Shown here in pieces: positions 56,055 to 64,000 of a stretch of DNA of 64,000 nt. The stretch spans positions 1 through 64,000 of the forward strand of contig NZ_CP051678.1 in assembly GCF_012849055.1 (NCBI RefSeq), written 5' to 3'. Source of the DNA: Spirosoma rhododendri. Its GTDB lineage: Bacteria; Bacteroidota; Bacteroidia; Cytophagales; Spirosomataceae. Under the pieces are notes generated by a model that was not told the DNA's origin, did no database searches, and was given only the letters and a program-made list of their open reading frames with translations. Both the position numbers and the translations under genes were made by a program. Position 1 is the stretch's first letter, and each line of letters begins with the position of its first letter.

Positions 56055-57373
56055 ACGGGTGGGAAATGGTTAAGATTAAGGATATAGTGAAAGGGTTCTA
56101 TGACGGTCCACATGCTACTCCAAAGGAGTCGGACACAGGAGCTGTTTTCTTGGGTATTGGTAACATAAAACCAGAGGGAGGAATTGATCTATCTGATATC
56201 CGATACATTGCGATGGAAGACTTCGCTTTGTGGACTAGAAGAGTAAAACCGCGCAAAAACGACATCGTCTTTTCATACGAAGCAACTTTACATCGGTACG
56301 CTCTTATTCCTGATGATCTGCTTTGCTGTTTAGGGAGACGTCTTGCTTTGATACGCGTTGACGACACGAAAGCGGACTTCAGGTTTATCTACTACACGCT
56401 ATTAAGTCCTTTTTGGAAAAATCAAATTGAAAGTCGATTGATAGCAGGAGCGACAGTCGAACGGATACCCCTCATTGAGTTTCCAAATTTTCAACTTCCC
56501 CTCCCTCCCCTGCCTATTCAGCGCCGGATTGCGGACATTCTGGGCCGGTACGATGCGTTGATTGCGAATTACCAGCAGCAAATCAGCACGCTGGAAGGCA
56601 TGGCGCAGGAACTCTACCGCGAGTGGTTCGTTCGGGGCCGCTGCCCCCACGCTGAACCGGGCGAAGACGGCGGATTGCCGGTGGGGTGGCGTGTTGGTAA
56701 GCTCCGGGAAATCATTTCGCACTATATAGGTGGCGGTTGGGGAAACGACGAGCCAAGTGCTGATTTTCCGATAGGTGCTTATGTTATCAGAGGAACCGAG
56801 ATTCCTAATTTAAAACAAGGTCAAATTAATTCTGAGGTATACCGCTACCATAAACTCTCTAGTGTTGAGAGTCGCCAACTAGCCGCTGGAGACATCGTAT
56901 TTGAAGTATCAGGGGGTAGTATTGACCAACCTTTAGGTCGTAATGCCTTAATTACTGATGAGATTCTAAAGCAGTATGGTGATACGGTTATTTGTGCAAG
57001 TTTTTGCAAACAGATAAGGGCTGATGGAGCAGTTACAAGCTCATATTATCTGCAACTCCTGTTCGACCAACTGCTTGAAACCCAAGAAATGAATCAATTT
57101 GAGGTTCAGAGTACAGGTATCAGCAACTTCCGTTTCGAGGATTTATTAGATTATCAGCCCGTCCTTTTACCTGTAAAACACGTACTAGATAGTTTTGATA
57201 AGATTGTTAGTCCAATCCGAAAAAAAGTTGGTGTCCTAAATATTCAGCTAACTACGCTCCGTCAGACGCGGGATGCGCTGTTGCCGCGTTTGCTGAGCGG
57301 GCAGTTATCAGTTGAAGAAGAAAAATTCGGGTCGGTAAACGGACGGGAGGAAACGGATTATAGCCAATTGTGA
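56051..57373 (+). CDS. hsdS: Type I restriction-modification specificity subunit HsdS
   Basis: 440 residues from the ATG overlapping hsdM; the longer frame upstream runs antiparallel to hsdM's coding sense and is not real. Two target-recognition domains (about 1-160 and 218-395) are each followed by a conserved helical spacer (LPIQRRIADILGRYDALIAN, then YREWFVRGR; second LTTLRQTRDALLPRLLSGQL). Recognition-domain DNA is noticeably AT-rich compared with the spacers. That suggests they were acquired by recombination. The target sequence cannot be read from the protein. Confidence 0.92.
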   Translation: MNGWEMVKIKDIVKGFYDGPHATPKESDTGAVFLGIGNIKPEGGIDLSDIRYIAMEDFALWTRRVKPRKNDIVFSYEATLHRYALIPDDLLCCLGRRLALIRVDDTKADFRFIYYTLLSPFWKNQIESRLIAGATVERIPLIEFPNFQLPLPPLPIQRRIADILGRYDALIANYQQQISTLEGMAQELYREWFVRGRCPHAEPGEDGGLPVGWRVGKLREIISHYIGGGWGNDEPSADFPIGAYVIRGTEIPNLKQGQINSEVYRYHKLSSVESRQLAAGDIVFEVSGGSIDQPLGRNALITDEILKQYGDTVICASFCKQIRADGAVTSSYYLQLLFDQLLETQEMNQFEVQSTGISNFRFEDLLDYQPVLLPVKHVLDSFDKIVSPIRKKVGVLNIQLTTLRQTRDALLPRLLSGQLSVEEEKFGSVNGREETDYSQL

Positions 57374-57393
57374 ACGCGGTGAGTTCACAATTG
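57365..57393. repeat. Perfect 11-bp inverted repeat at the hsdS stop
   Basis: Arms 57365-57375 and 57383-57393 (CAATTGTGAAC and its complement) surround a 7-base loop and include the hsdS stop codon. No T-run follows, so it is more likely an operator or RNA processing site than a strong terminator. Confidence 0.55.
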
Positions 57394-57509
57394 AGATGGG
57401 CGCATCGTAAAGCACTGATGCGGGTCGAGGGAGCCGGAATCACCGACGCCGAACCGCCCATTTGATTTCAAAATGTGTTATCTTGTAGATTCTTTATTCA
57501 CCCATTTTT

Positions 57510-57761
57510 ATGGAACATGTGTTCAATAGCCTGTTAGCCGACGGTGCCCCTGACGAGAAACCAGTTGGTATTCAGCCGCTGTACGGAGGTAACCCAAAAG
57601 CCGTGCAGGACATGAACCCGGACGATTTCCGGGCGGCTTCGGATGCCGTACTGGCGAAGGTGCGGGAGCAGGCATTCAGCCGGGGGCTACCCATTGTCTA
57701 CGAAATAGCCGGGCGTACCGTTCGTGAGTACGCCGACGGTCGGCTGGAGCCTGTGCGCTGA
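57510..57761 (+). CDS. Small antitoxin-like partner of the zeta-like protein
   Basis: An 83-residue acidic protein with a helix at about 39-58 (FRAASDAVLAKVREQAFSRG) and a C-terminal strand (IVYEIAGRTVREY). Its stop overlaps the zeta-like gene's ATG by one base, so the two are translationally coupled. This pairing, order and size suit an antitoxin. The sequence itself matches no antitoxin family I recognise. Confidence 0.6.
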   Translation: MEHVFNSLLADGAPDEKPVGIQPLYGGNPKAVQDMNPDDFRAASDAVLAKVREQAFSRGLPIVYEIAGRTVREYADGRLEPVR

Positions 57762-58441
57762 TGATGCCCAGTTGTTACGTCATTGCCGGACCCAACGGTG
57801 CGGGCAAGTCGACGGCGGCTTACGCGCTGATTCCGGCGGGCGTTGAGCAGATCAACCCCGACGACATCGCCCGGCAGCTTCGCCAGCACCTCGCCCAGCA
57901 GGAGGTCGTACTGCAACAAACCAATGACGAAGCCCGCCGTCGGATGGACGCTCATTCGGCGCGTCGCGAATCGTTCAGCGTCGAAACCAACCTCTACGAC
58001 GAAGCCACCTGGCAGTACTTCATGGCCCAGCAACGGCGAGGGTACGGTTTCACGCTGCTGTTCCTGTGCACCTCGCAGCTAACCACACTGGTGGAGCGAG
58101 TAGTGAACCGGTGTCAGCAGGGTGGTCATTTCGTCCGCGAAGACGTCATCCGGGAGCGGTACGTAAAGGGGCTGTACTGGCTTAATCGCTTTTTCGATCA
58201 GCCTGATTCACTGATTCTCTTCGATACGTCCCACGGGCCGCTAAATCCGGTCTACAAACGGGTCGGGGGCGTGGTCGAACAGCAGGCCGACCCATTACCG
58301 GATTGGGTCGTTCAGCATCTGGGTAGGCACTTCGGGGTCAACACCAATGTATCCGCCCCCTCCGTGCGGTCGGCAGCGTCGGTCGATGAGGTCCGCAATC
58401 TGTACGACCGGCTGAAAGGTAAGCCCCCCACCTCATCTTGA
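57761..58441 (+). CDS. Zeta-toxin-like P-loop protein
   Basis: A 226-residue P-loop protein with Walker A GPNGAGKST (about 9-17), followed by INPDDIAR (about 30-37) in the position where zeta toxins bind substrate. ESFSVETNLYD follows at about 70, then VVNRCQQGGHFVREDVIRER, where arginine residues resemble the zeta lid. Zeta toxins phosphorylate UDP-N-acetylglucosamine and block wall synthesis; related kinases act on other small molecules. It sits inside the type I restriction-modification operon between hsdS and hsdR, after a small coupled partner. Confidence 0.85.
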   Translation: MMPSCYVIAGPNGAGKSTAAYALIPAGVEQINPDDIARQLRQHLAQQEVVLQQTNDEARRRMDAHSARRESFSVETNLYDEATWQYFMAQQRRGYGFTLLFLCTSQLTTLVERVVNRCQQGGHFVREDVIRERYVKGLYWLNRFFDQPDSLILFDTSHGPLNPVYKRVGGVVEQQADPLPDWVVQHLGRHFGVNTNVSAPSVRSAASVDEVRNLYDRLKGKPPTSS

Positions 58442-58492
58442 TCGATTCCCGCTGCAACGTTAGTCCACAACCTTCTTTGATACCTACCCTAC

Positions 58493-61400
58493 GTGGCCAA
58501 TTATATTTCCGAAAACGACATTGAAGCCGACTGTGTACGCGTGCTGATGGACGAACTCCGCTACGACGAGCACCTGAACCTGTGGCAACTGCCCGACGAC
58601 GGCAACGCCCGCTTTGGCCGCTCGCAGTCGGCCGAGGTGGTCCGGCCCGGCACCCTCCGCCAAAGCCTGCGGAAGCTGAACCCAACCCTGTCGAACGCGG
58701 TGTTGGACGAAGCCGCGCGGGAACTGACCAAATCCCGCGCCCAGCAAAGCCTGTTCGACGCCAATCAGGCCATCACTCGGCTGCTGCGGGAAGGCCACGA
58801 CGTACCCACCACCGATGTCGCCGGTAACTACGTAACCGAGCGGGTACGCTTCATCGATTTCACCCATCCCGAGGCCAACCATTTCTGCGTGGTGCAGCAG
58901 CTTACCGTCCGGGGCAAAGCCGCCCGCCGACCCGATTTAGTGGTGTATGTCAACGGCCTGCCGATGGTCTTCGTGGAGCTAAAGAACGCCGTCGAATCCA
59001 CCCAGCAAGCGTACGCCAAAAACCTGACGGATTACCGGCGCGACATCCCCGCCCTGTTTCACTACAACCTGGTGGTGGTGCTGTCGAACTCCATCGATAC
59101 CAAAGTGGGCAGCCTGACGGCCAACTACGAACAGTTTTTCAACTGGGAGAAAGTAGCCGCTGAGTCGGAAACGCCCGTACCTACCAACGAGGTCGACTTG
59201 CTGCGGGTGCTGCGCGGGTTGTTTCAGAAGCACGTGCTGATTGACCTGCTGGAAAATTTCGTGCTCTTCTACGCCAACCGGGCCAAGATTGTCGCCCGGA
59301 ATCACCAGTACCTGGGCGTCAACAACGCGGTAGATGCCTTTCGGCAGCGAGGGCAGAATGGGGGAAAACTGGGCGTTTTCTGGCACACGCAGGGCAGCGG
59401 CAAAAGCTTTTCGATGGCGTTCTTCGTCCAGAAAGTACAGCGCAAAGTCAAGGGTACGTTCAAGTTCGTGATCGTCACCGACCGAGAAGACCTGGAAGCC
59501 CAGATCTACAAAACCTTCGTGCGGTCGGGCAAGATCGAGCTGACCCAGGGCACCAGCAAAAGTAGTGGCGCACAAACCTATCGGGCACCCGACGGGGCCT
59601 CGCTGCCCGGAATGCTGACCGATGCCTCGCCCTACGTCTTTACGCTGATTAACAAGTTCCGGATTAATCCGAACCATAAGGGCCTCCCCTACCCCAAGCT
59701 GACCGACAGCGCCGACGTGGTGGTGCTGGTCGACGAAGCGCACCGCAGTCAGTACGCCGACATGGGCGAAAACATGCACCGCGCCCTGCCCAACGCCAGC
59801 TACATTGCCTTTACCGGTACGCCCCTGCTGGATGCCGACGAGAAAACCAAAGAATGGTTCGGCGACTACGTCAGCCGGTACGACTTCGCCGATAGCGTGG
59901 CCGACGGCTCGACGGTGCCCATCTTCTACCAGAACCGGGTGCCCAAAGTGCTGTTGCAGAACGACACGCTGAACGAGGAATACGCCGAAATCATCGAAGA
60001 CGAGAACCTAAGCGACGAACAGCAGGAACGGCTGACCCGGCAGTACGCAAACGTCACGACGGTAATTACCGACAAAGACCGGCTGGAAACCATTGCCAAA
60101 GACATCGTGCAGCACTTTCCGGACCGGGGCTACCTGGGGAAAGGCATGGTAATTTCCATCGATAAGTTCACCGCGCTGCGGATGCACGACTTCGTAAAAC
60201 GCTACTGGGAAGAGCGCATCAAAGAACTTCGCGGGCAAATCAACGCCCTGCCTATTGGTTCGGCCGAACGCGCCCACCTGGAAATGAAACGGAAGTGGAT
60301 GCGCGAAACGGAGATGTGCGTGGTGGTGTCCTACGAAGCCGACGAAGACAGTAAGTTCAGCAAAGCGGGACTGGACATCCGGCCCCACCGGGCCATGATG
60401 AACCGAACCTGGGGCGACGACCACGAAACCATCGAGGACGTGTTTCGCAACCCGGCCGAACCGCTGCGGCTGGTCTTCGTGTGTGCCAAATGGCTGACGG
60501 GCTTCGACGCCCCCACGGTATCGACGCTGTATCTGGACAAGCCGATGCAGAACCACACACTCATGCAAACCATTGCTCGGGCGAACCGCGTAGCCCCGGC
60601 CCTGCGAACGAACGGCAGCGTAGCCACCCCGGACGATGCATCGGCGGAGGAACTGGTCAGCCACGAGAAGAAGGCGGGTATCGTCATAGACTACATCGGA
60701 GTGTTTACCCGTCTGGAGAAAGCCCTGGCCAAATACGCCCGCCCGTCGGGTAAGAAGCGGGACTACCCAGCCGAGGTGTTCGAGGATTTATTGGGTTGTC
60801 TGGATGCTGCCATTACCGAAGCCATCCTGTTTATGGCCAGTCAGGGCCTACCCGTAACCCAGCTTACCGACAGCCCGCAAACCTTCGACAAGCTGGCCCA
60901 GTTTCAGGCGTTCGCCGATTATCTGTCGCGCACCGAAGAACTGAAAAAGGAGTTTTCGGTCTTCCAGACGGCCATTACGTCTTTTTACGAAGCCTGCAAG
61001 CCCGACATCCTGACGGAAGACCTGCTCCCGGCTTCACCCTACCGGGGCCGGTACCGGCGCATCAAAGAGGTATTTGAGTATCTGCGTAAAATCATCAGCC
61101 GCAAACTGGACGACACCGGCGATTTCGACGGGGCCCGGGCCAAGGCCGACCAGCTCATCGACGAATCGATTGTGGCGGAAGCCTACGTCATTTACAACAC
61201 GGCGGCCGTTGATTTGAGCGACATTGATTTCGATGCCCTGCAACAGAAGTTTCAGGCCAAACCCTATAAGCATCTGGCCATCACGGACATGGTCGACTTT
61301 CTGCGGCAGCAGGTGCAGAAGATGCTCAACCGAAACGTCAACCGGGTCGACCTGGCGCAGAAGCTCAACGATATTATCGCCAACTACAACACCGTCAGCA

Positions 61401-61798
61401 GCGACGTCGAAGCGTTTTTCAAGGCCCTAAAAGAATACGCGGAGCAACTGCGGGAAGAAGAAAAACGGGCCGCTGCCGAAGGACTAACCGAAGAAGAGTT
61501 GGAAATTTTTGACCTGCTCTTCAAAGACGAACTGAGTCAGTCGGACAAAAACAAGGTGAAAACAGCCGCACAGCATCTGTTGCAGAAGTTGCAGGAAGCC
61601 AACATTCAGAAAACCGTGTTAACCGTCGACTGGTACAAAGACGTCATGCTACAGGGGCGGGTCAGGAAGCTGGTTGGTGACATTCTCAACGACGACCTCC
61701 CCGATTCGTACGACCGGCAGGTTTTTACCGAGAAGCGCGACACGGTGTATCAGCACGTGTACAACTTGGCCGAACAGGGTCAGCGGTACTGGGCGTAG
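58493..61798 (+). CDS. hsdR: Type I restriction endonuclease subunit HsdR
   Basis: 1,101 residues from a GTG at 58493. The N-terminal PD-(D/E)xK nuclease has D148 (RRPDLVVYV), E162 and K164 (FVELKNA), followed by the QxxxY-type helix QQAYAKNLTDY. A superfamily 2 motor has Walker A HTQGSGKS (about 298-305) and DEAH (414-417). A helical C-terminus completes it. It translocates and cleaves unmodified DNA with HsdM/HsdS. It is separated from hsdS by the zeta-like pair, all on one strand, 51 bp after the zeta-like stop. Confidence 0.93.
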   Translation: MANYISENDIEADCVRVLMDELRYDEHLNLWQLPDDGNARFGRSQSAEVVRPGTLRQSLRKLNPTLSNAVLDEAARELTKSRAQQSLFDANQAITRLLREGHDVPTTDVAGNYVTERVRFIDFTHPEANHFCVVQQLTVRGKAARRPDLVVYVNGLPMVFVELKNAVESTQQAYAKNLTDYRRDIPALFHYNLVVVLSNSIDTKVGSLTANYEQFFNWEKVAAESETPVPTNEVDLLRVLRGLFQKHVLIDLLENFVLFYANRAKIVARNHQYLGVNNAVDAFRQRGQNGGKLGVFWHTQGSGKSFSMAFFVQKVQRKVKGTFKFVIVTDREDLEAQIYKTFVRSGKIELTQGTSKSSGAQTYRAPDGASLPGMLTDASPYVFTLINKFRINPNHKGLPYPKLTDSADVVVLVDEAHRSQYADMGENMHRALPNASYIAFTGTPLLDADEKTKEWFGDYVSRYDFADSVADGSTVPIFYQNRVPKVLLQNDTLNEEYAEIIEDENLSDEQQERLTRQYANVTTVITDKDRLETIAKDIVQHFPDRGYLGKGMVISIDKFTALRMHDFVKRYWEERIKELRGQINALPIGSAERAHLEMKRKWMRETEMCVVVSYEADEDSKFSKAGLDIRPHRAMMNRTWGDDHETIEDVFRNPAEPLRLVFVCAKWLTGFDAPTVSTLYLDKPMQNHTLMQTIARANRVAPALRTNGSVATPDDASAEELVSHEKKAGIVIDYIGVFTRLEKALAKYARPSGKKRDYPAEVFEDLLGCLDAAITEAILFMASQGLPVTQLTDSPQTFDKLAQFQAFADYLSRTEELKKEFSVFQTAITSFYEACKPDILTEDLLPASPYRGRYRRIKEVFEYLRKIISRKLDDTGDFDGARAKADQLIDESIVAEAYVIYNTAAVDLSDIDFDALQQKFQAKPYKHLAITDMVDFLRQQVQKMLNRNVNRVDLAQKLNDIIANYNTVSSDVEAFFKALKEYAEQLREEEKRAAAEGLTEEELEIFDLLFKDELSQSDKNKVKTAAQHLLQKLQEANIQKTVLTVDWYKDVMLQGRVRKLVGDILNDDLPDSYDRQVFTEKRDTVYQHVYNLAEQGQRYWA

Positions 61799-61816
61799 CA
61801 AACCAAATAAACCATC

Positions 61817-62233
61817 ATGATCGACATAAGCCCATCGGAATTAAGTTTATTCGACAGTTATTTACTTGACCTACAGTCATATGTGACAAATGGCGAGTTA
61901 GACCGAAAATTCTACAGCCGCTGGAAAAGCAGGATAGAGCAGATTACTGAAATTTCGGCTCGGCTGGACTCCTATCTGGCCAGCAAAGATGCACAAGCAG
62001 CCAACGAGGTGGACTATAGTAAACGCGTCGCTCTGCACGATGATGAATACACCGTGTTCAGAAAACACATTGACTACTACCGTTCCGGCATAAAAACGTA
62101 CCTGACTGAAGTCGAAGCGACTTTGTTACAGGGCGACTTGCTGACTAAGAAAATTCAGGAAATGACCGGCTTTGAGTTCAGGACCCTGCTGTTGGTAACG
62201 CTTAGTGAGCATCAGAGTCGCCAGCAGCCCTGA
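61817..62233 (+). CDS. Hypothetical helical protein of the defence operon
   Basis: 138 residues, almost entirely helical by composition (LSLFDSYLLDLQSYVTNG; ELDRKFYSRWKSRIEQI; SARLDSYLASKDAQA). A tyrosine-rich mid-part has no membrane segment or enzymatic motif. It starts 18 bp after hsdR and ends 26 bp before the TIR gene, so it is probably co-transcribed. It might be a regulator or partner for the TIR protein. No family is recognised. Confidence 0.65.
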   Translation: MIDISPSELSLFDSYLLDLQSYVTNGELDRKFYSRWKSRIEQITEISARLDSYLASKDAQAANEVDYSKRVALHDDEYTVFRKHIDYYRSGIKTYLTEVEATLLQGDLLTKKIQEMTGFEFRTLLLVTLSEHQSRQQP

Positions 62234-62259
62234 TTGATACTATTCCTTTGTATTACACC

Positions 62260-63702
62260 ATGCCAGCCAAGAAAACGACAGTTTCTAAATCGGCCACTCC
62301 GAAAGTAACACCTGACACGGGTGGTAAAAAATCGGTAAAACAGGCATCAACCGCTAAGAACCTGGCAAAAACGGGAGCGGTAAAAGCGAAGCCTTCCGGT
62401 ACAATAATACCGAAACCTGAACGCACTGACGTATTTGTCAGCTACAGCCATGCCGACAAGGAGTGGCTTACCAAATTACAAATTCATTTAAGGCCGCTTA
62501 AGACGCATCACAACGTTGTCATCTGGGCTGATACAGAGTTGCGGGGTGGGGATAAATGGCGGACGGAAATCGAGAAGGCACTGGCCAGAGCGAAGGCGGC
62601 TATTCTGCTGGTGAGTGCTCACTTCATGGCTTCTGATTTTATCATTAACAATGAGTTGCCGCCCCTGCTTAAAGCAGCCGAAAAAGACGGCGTACTAATT
62701 CTGCCCATCATTGTCGGGCAAAGTGGGGGCTTTACCATCAGTAACCTGAGCCAGTTTCAGGCGATGAACGGGCCTACCCAACCCCTGAATTTGATGAGTC
62801 CGGGACAAGTGGACCAAATTCTTACCCAAGTCTTTACCCGCGTTTATGAGTTCTTCGTAAAACCGACTACTCCAGCAAAATCCGGTAAAAAAAGCACGTC
62901 TAAAATTACACCGGAACCAGTCGTACAACCCTCACCTGACAAACGGCCTGTTCGGATAAAATTGGAATCCCGCCCAAAGCAGACTGAAAACTCTAGGTCC
63001 GGCGGGAACAAGGCGCTACTCGTTAAACAAACGGGCGAGTGGGAGATGATTACGGTTACTAAGTCCAGTGTGAAAAACAACCTGACTGTATCGCTCAACG
63101 CAACTACGTCACAGCAACGTGCCTTTCTAACGTCACTGCGTCAGCAGAATCAATTAAAAAGCATCGTGTTGGGATTGCAAACGTACGTATGTACGGACGT
63201 CGACATTCATCAACAAACAGAGGGAACCAAAGAAACCTGGCATCTGACGGCTTCGGTGCAGGCGCTCGCCCGCAAGGCTCAGATTACGTTCAGCGCCGTG
63301 ACGCCGGATATGCAAGCTGAAGCGCAGGCAAAACTCTTGCTGCTCAATACGCCTTTACCCAATGATCAGTCCTATCCATATCGACTTACGTCTTTGGCGG
63401 CTCCCTTTACGGCTTCCTGCTTCCCGGCGCTATTCAGTCAACTCAGTAAGCAACAAGCACTTTTCAAGCAGGCGGCTCCGCTAATCGCAACCTGGTTTCT
63501 CCAGATGAACAACATTGTCGAGCATATCCTGCTCCTCTCATTGACGCTGAAAGGGAAAGTTCTGGACGTTCACTTCAAAGGTCAACGCAGTACGCAGTAT
63601 CCTCAGGAGAAGCCAGCCGTTGTTGAGATAAAAGGAAAATGTGATCTATCCAAATCGGAGGGAGCGGACTTGATAAAGCTTGGCCCAGTGAACCGCTATT
63701 GA
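62260..63702 (+). CDS. TIR-domain protein with unrecognised C-terminal domain
   Basis: 480 residues from the ATG at 62260. A basic low-complexity leader (about 1-55; many Lys, Thr and Ser) precedes a TIR domain at about 57-190: VFVSYSHADKEW, the second box VIWADTELRGGDKW, and NNELPPLL holding the Glu expected in the NADase site (about residue 132). A disordered linker (about 205-245) leads to a novel C-terminal domain of about 230 residues, containing ATWFLQMNNIVEHILLLSLT. Bacterial TIR proteins usually cut NAD or make signalling molecules on phage attack. The C-terminus may be the sensor. Confidence 0.85.
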   Translation: MPAKKTTVSKSATPKVTPDTGGKKSVKQASTAKNLAKTGAVKAKPSGTIIPKPERTDVFVSYSHADKEWLTKLQIHLRPLKTHHNVVIWADTELRGGDKWRTEIEKALARAKAAILLVSAHFMASDFIINNELPPLLKAAEKDGVLILPIIVGQSGGFTISNLSQFQAMNGPTQPLNLMSPGQVDQILTQVFTRVYEFFVKPTTPAKSGKKSTSKITPEPVVQPSPDKRPVRIKLESRPKQTENSRSGGNKALLVKQTGEWEMITVTKSSVKNNLTVSLNATTSQQRAFLTSLRQQNQLKSIVLGLQTYVCTDVDIHQQTEGTKETWHLTASVQALARKAQITFSAVTPDMQAEAQAKLLLLNTPLPNDQSYPYRLTSLAAPFTASCFPALFSQLSKQQALFKQAAPLIATWFLQMNNIVEHILLLSLTLKGKVLDVHFKGQRSTQYPQEKPAVVEIKGKCDLSKSEGADLIKLGPVNRY

Positions 63703-63837
63703 CTGATTCAGTTGACAATACGATTTAAGCGTTGCATGTCCATTCTAAAATTGAACTCCATTGGGATAGCTACTAAAATGACTCTGGCGGATACAATTGA
63801 CCAAAAAAAGCGGAAAACGACTCGACTGGCTTAACAA

Positions 63838-63879
63838 GAAAAGTGGACGGATTTTCTTGTCATGAGAAAGCCACTTTTC
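63838..63879 (+). terminator. Probable terminator of the defence operon
   Basis: A 9-bp perfect outer stem (GAAAAGTGG 63838-63846 with CCACTTTTC 63871-63879) and a partly paired interior lie 136 bp after the TIR stop. It is the likely end of the operon. Confidence 0.5.
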
Positions 63880-63934
63880 GCTTATTGACCTCTCCCCTAC
63901 CCCGCGTTCAGAAAAGGGTCGAAACTGGTCCGGC

Positions 63935-64000
63935 TGACCGTCCTTGACCCGTTCTGAAATAAGTTGACCGTCATTGCAAATGAATCATCAAACCCGCAGT
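63935..64000. repeat. Short direct repeats at the window edge, possibly an IS end
   Basis: TGACCGTC occurs at 63935-63942 and 63965-63972, 30 bp apart. An ATG at 63980 opens a frame that leaves the window. Repeated ends before a coding frame are seen in IS21-like elements, but too little is visible to assign it. Confidence 0.25.

Noticed and set aside
59979..60664. Long minus-strand frames under hsdR
   Set aside because: They are antisense shadows of a clear hsdR; none has a recognisable domain.

Overview
The window looks like chromosome from a Bacteroidota of the Cytophagales, most like Spirosoma or a close relative. The grounds are a large repetitive surface protein ending in a type IX secretion sorting domain, two carboxypeptidase-regulatory-like/TonB-dependent outer-membrane barrels, LytS/LytTR signalling, a DUF2807 protein, FtsX/MacB-type permeases of about 800 residues, and TAnnTTTG promoter -7 boxes. 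Most of the window is GC-rich; two stretches (about 12.0-12.5 kb and 38.3-41.2 kb) are clearly AT-rich. I saw no rRNA, tRNA or CRISPR array.

Layout. 0-8.9 kb: small orphan proteins, an S41 protease, a TPR/DUF6624-like protein, two divergent receiver-only proteins with altered phosphoacceptor positions, a Fic protein and a secreted HExxH protein. 9-11.6 kb: a Crp/Fnr regulator, an alpha/beta hydrolase and an NmrA-type reductase, probably one operon. 12.7-17.3 kb: one surface adhesin-like gene of about 1,500 residues, read here as four pieces. 17.7-22.3 kb: a LytTR regulator and a LytS-type kinase flanking a TonB-dependent receptor. 22.5-25.2 kb: one IS3-family element abutting and truncating another. 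25.3-28.6 kb: a CPA1 antiporter with an in-frame stop, a ketoacyl-ACP synthase III homologue and a perfect 34-bp inverted repeat. 28.8-37 kb: a run of tiny orphan ORFs, a lone MreB and a multi-PAS kinase. 37.2-41.2 kb: a tyrosine recombinase beside an AT-rich two-gene cassette. 41.2-45.9 kb: receptor, S41 protease and DUF2807 operon. 46-51.8 kb: ABC efflux genes divergent from a sigma54 activator and its kinase. 53-63.9 kb: a defence island made of an ImmA/IrrE protein, type I restriction-modification hsdM-hsdS, an embedded zeta-like P-loop gene with a small partner, hsdR, a small helical protein and a TIR protein.

A recurrent feature is single-base disruption of otherwise intact genes. Twelve frameshifts were located: eleven look like loss of one base, nearly all in G/C mononucleotide runs, and one looks like a gained base. 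This points to homopolymer under-calling in the assembly rather than real decay. The antiporter's in-frame TAG does not fit that explanation. I report these as single disrupted genes with reconstructed spans.

The most system-like region is the 53-64 kb defence island: type I restriction-modification, a toxin-like P-loop pair and a TIR effector, all on one strand. Its hsdS recognition domains are visibly AT-rich against a GC-rich backbone. The AT-rich cassette at 39.0-40.9 kb is the least recognisable cargo.
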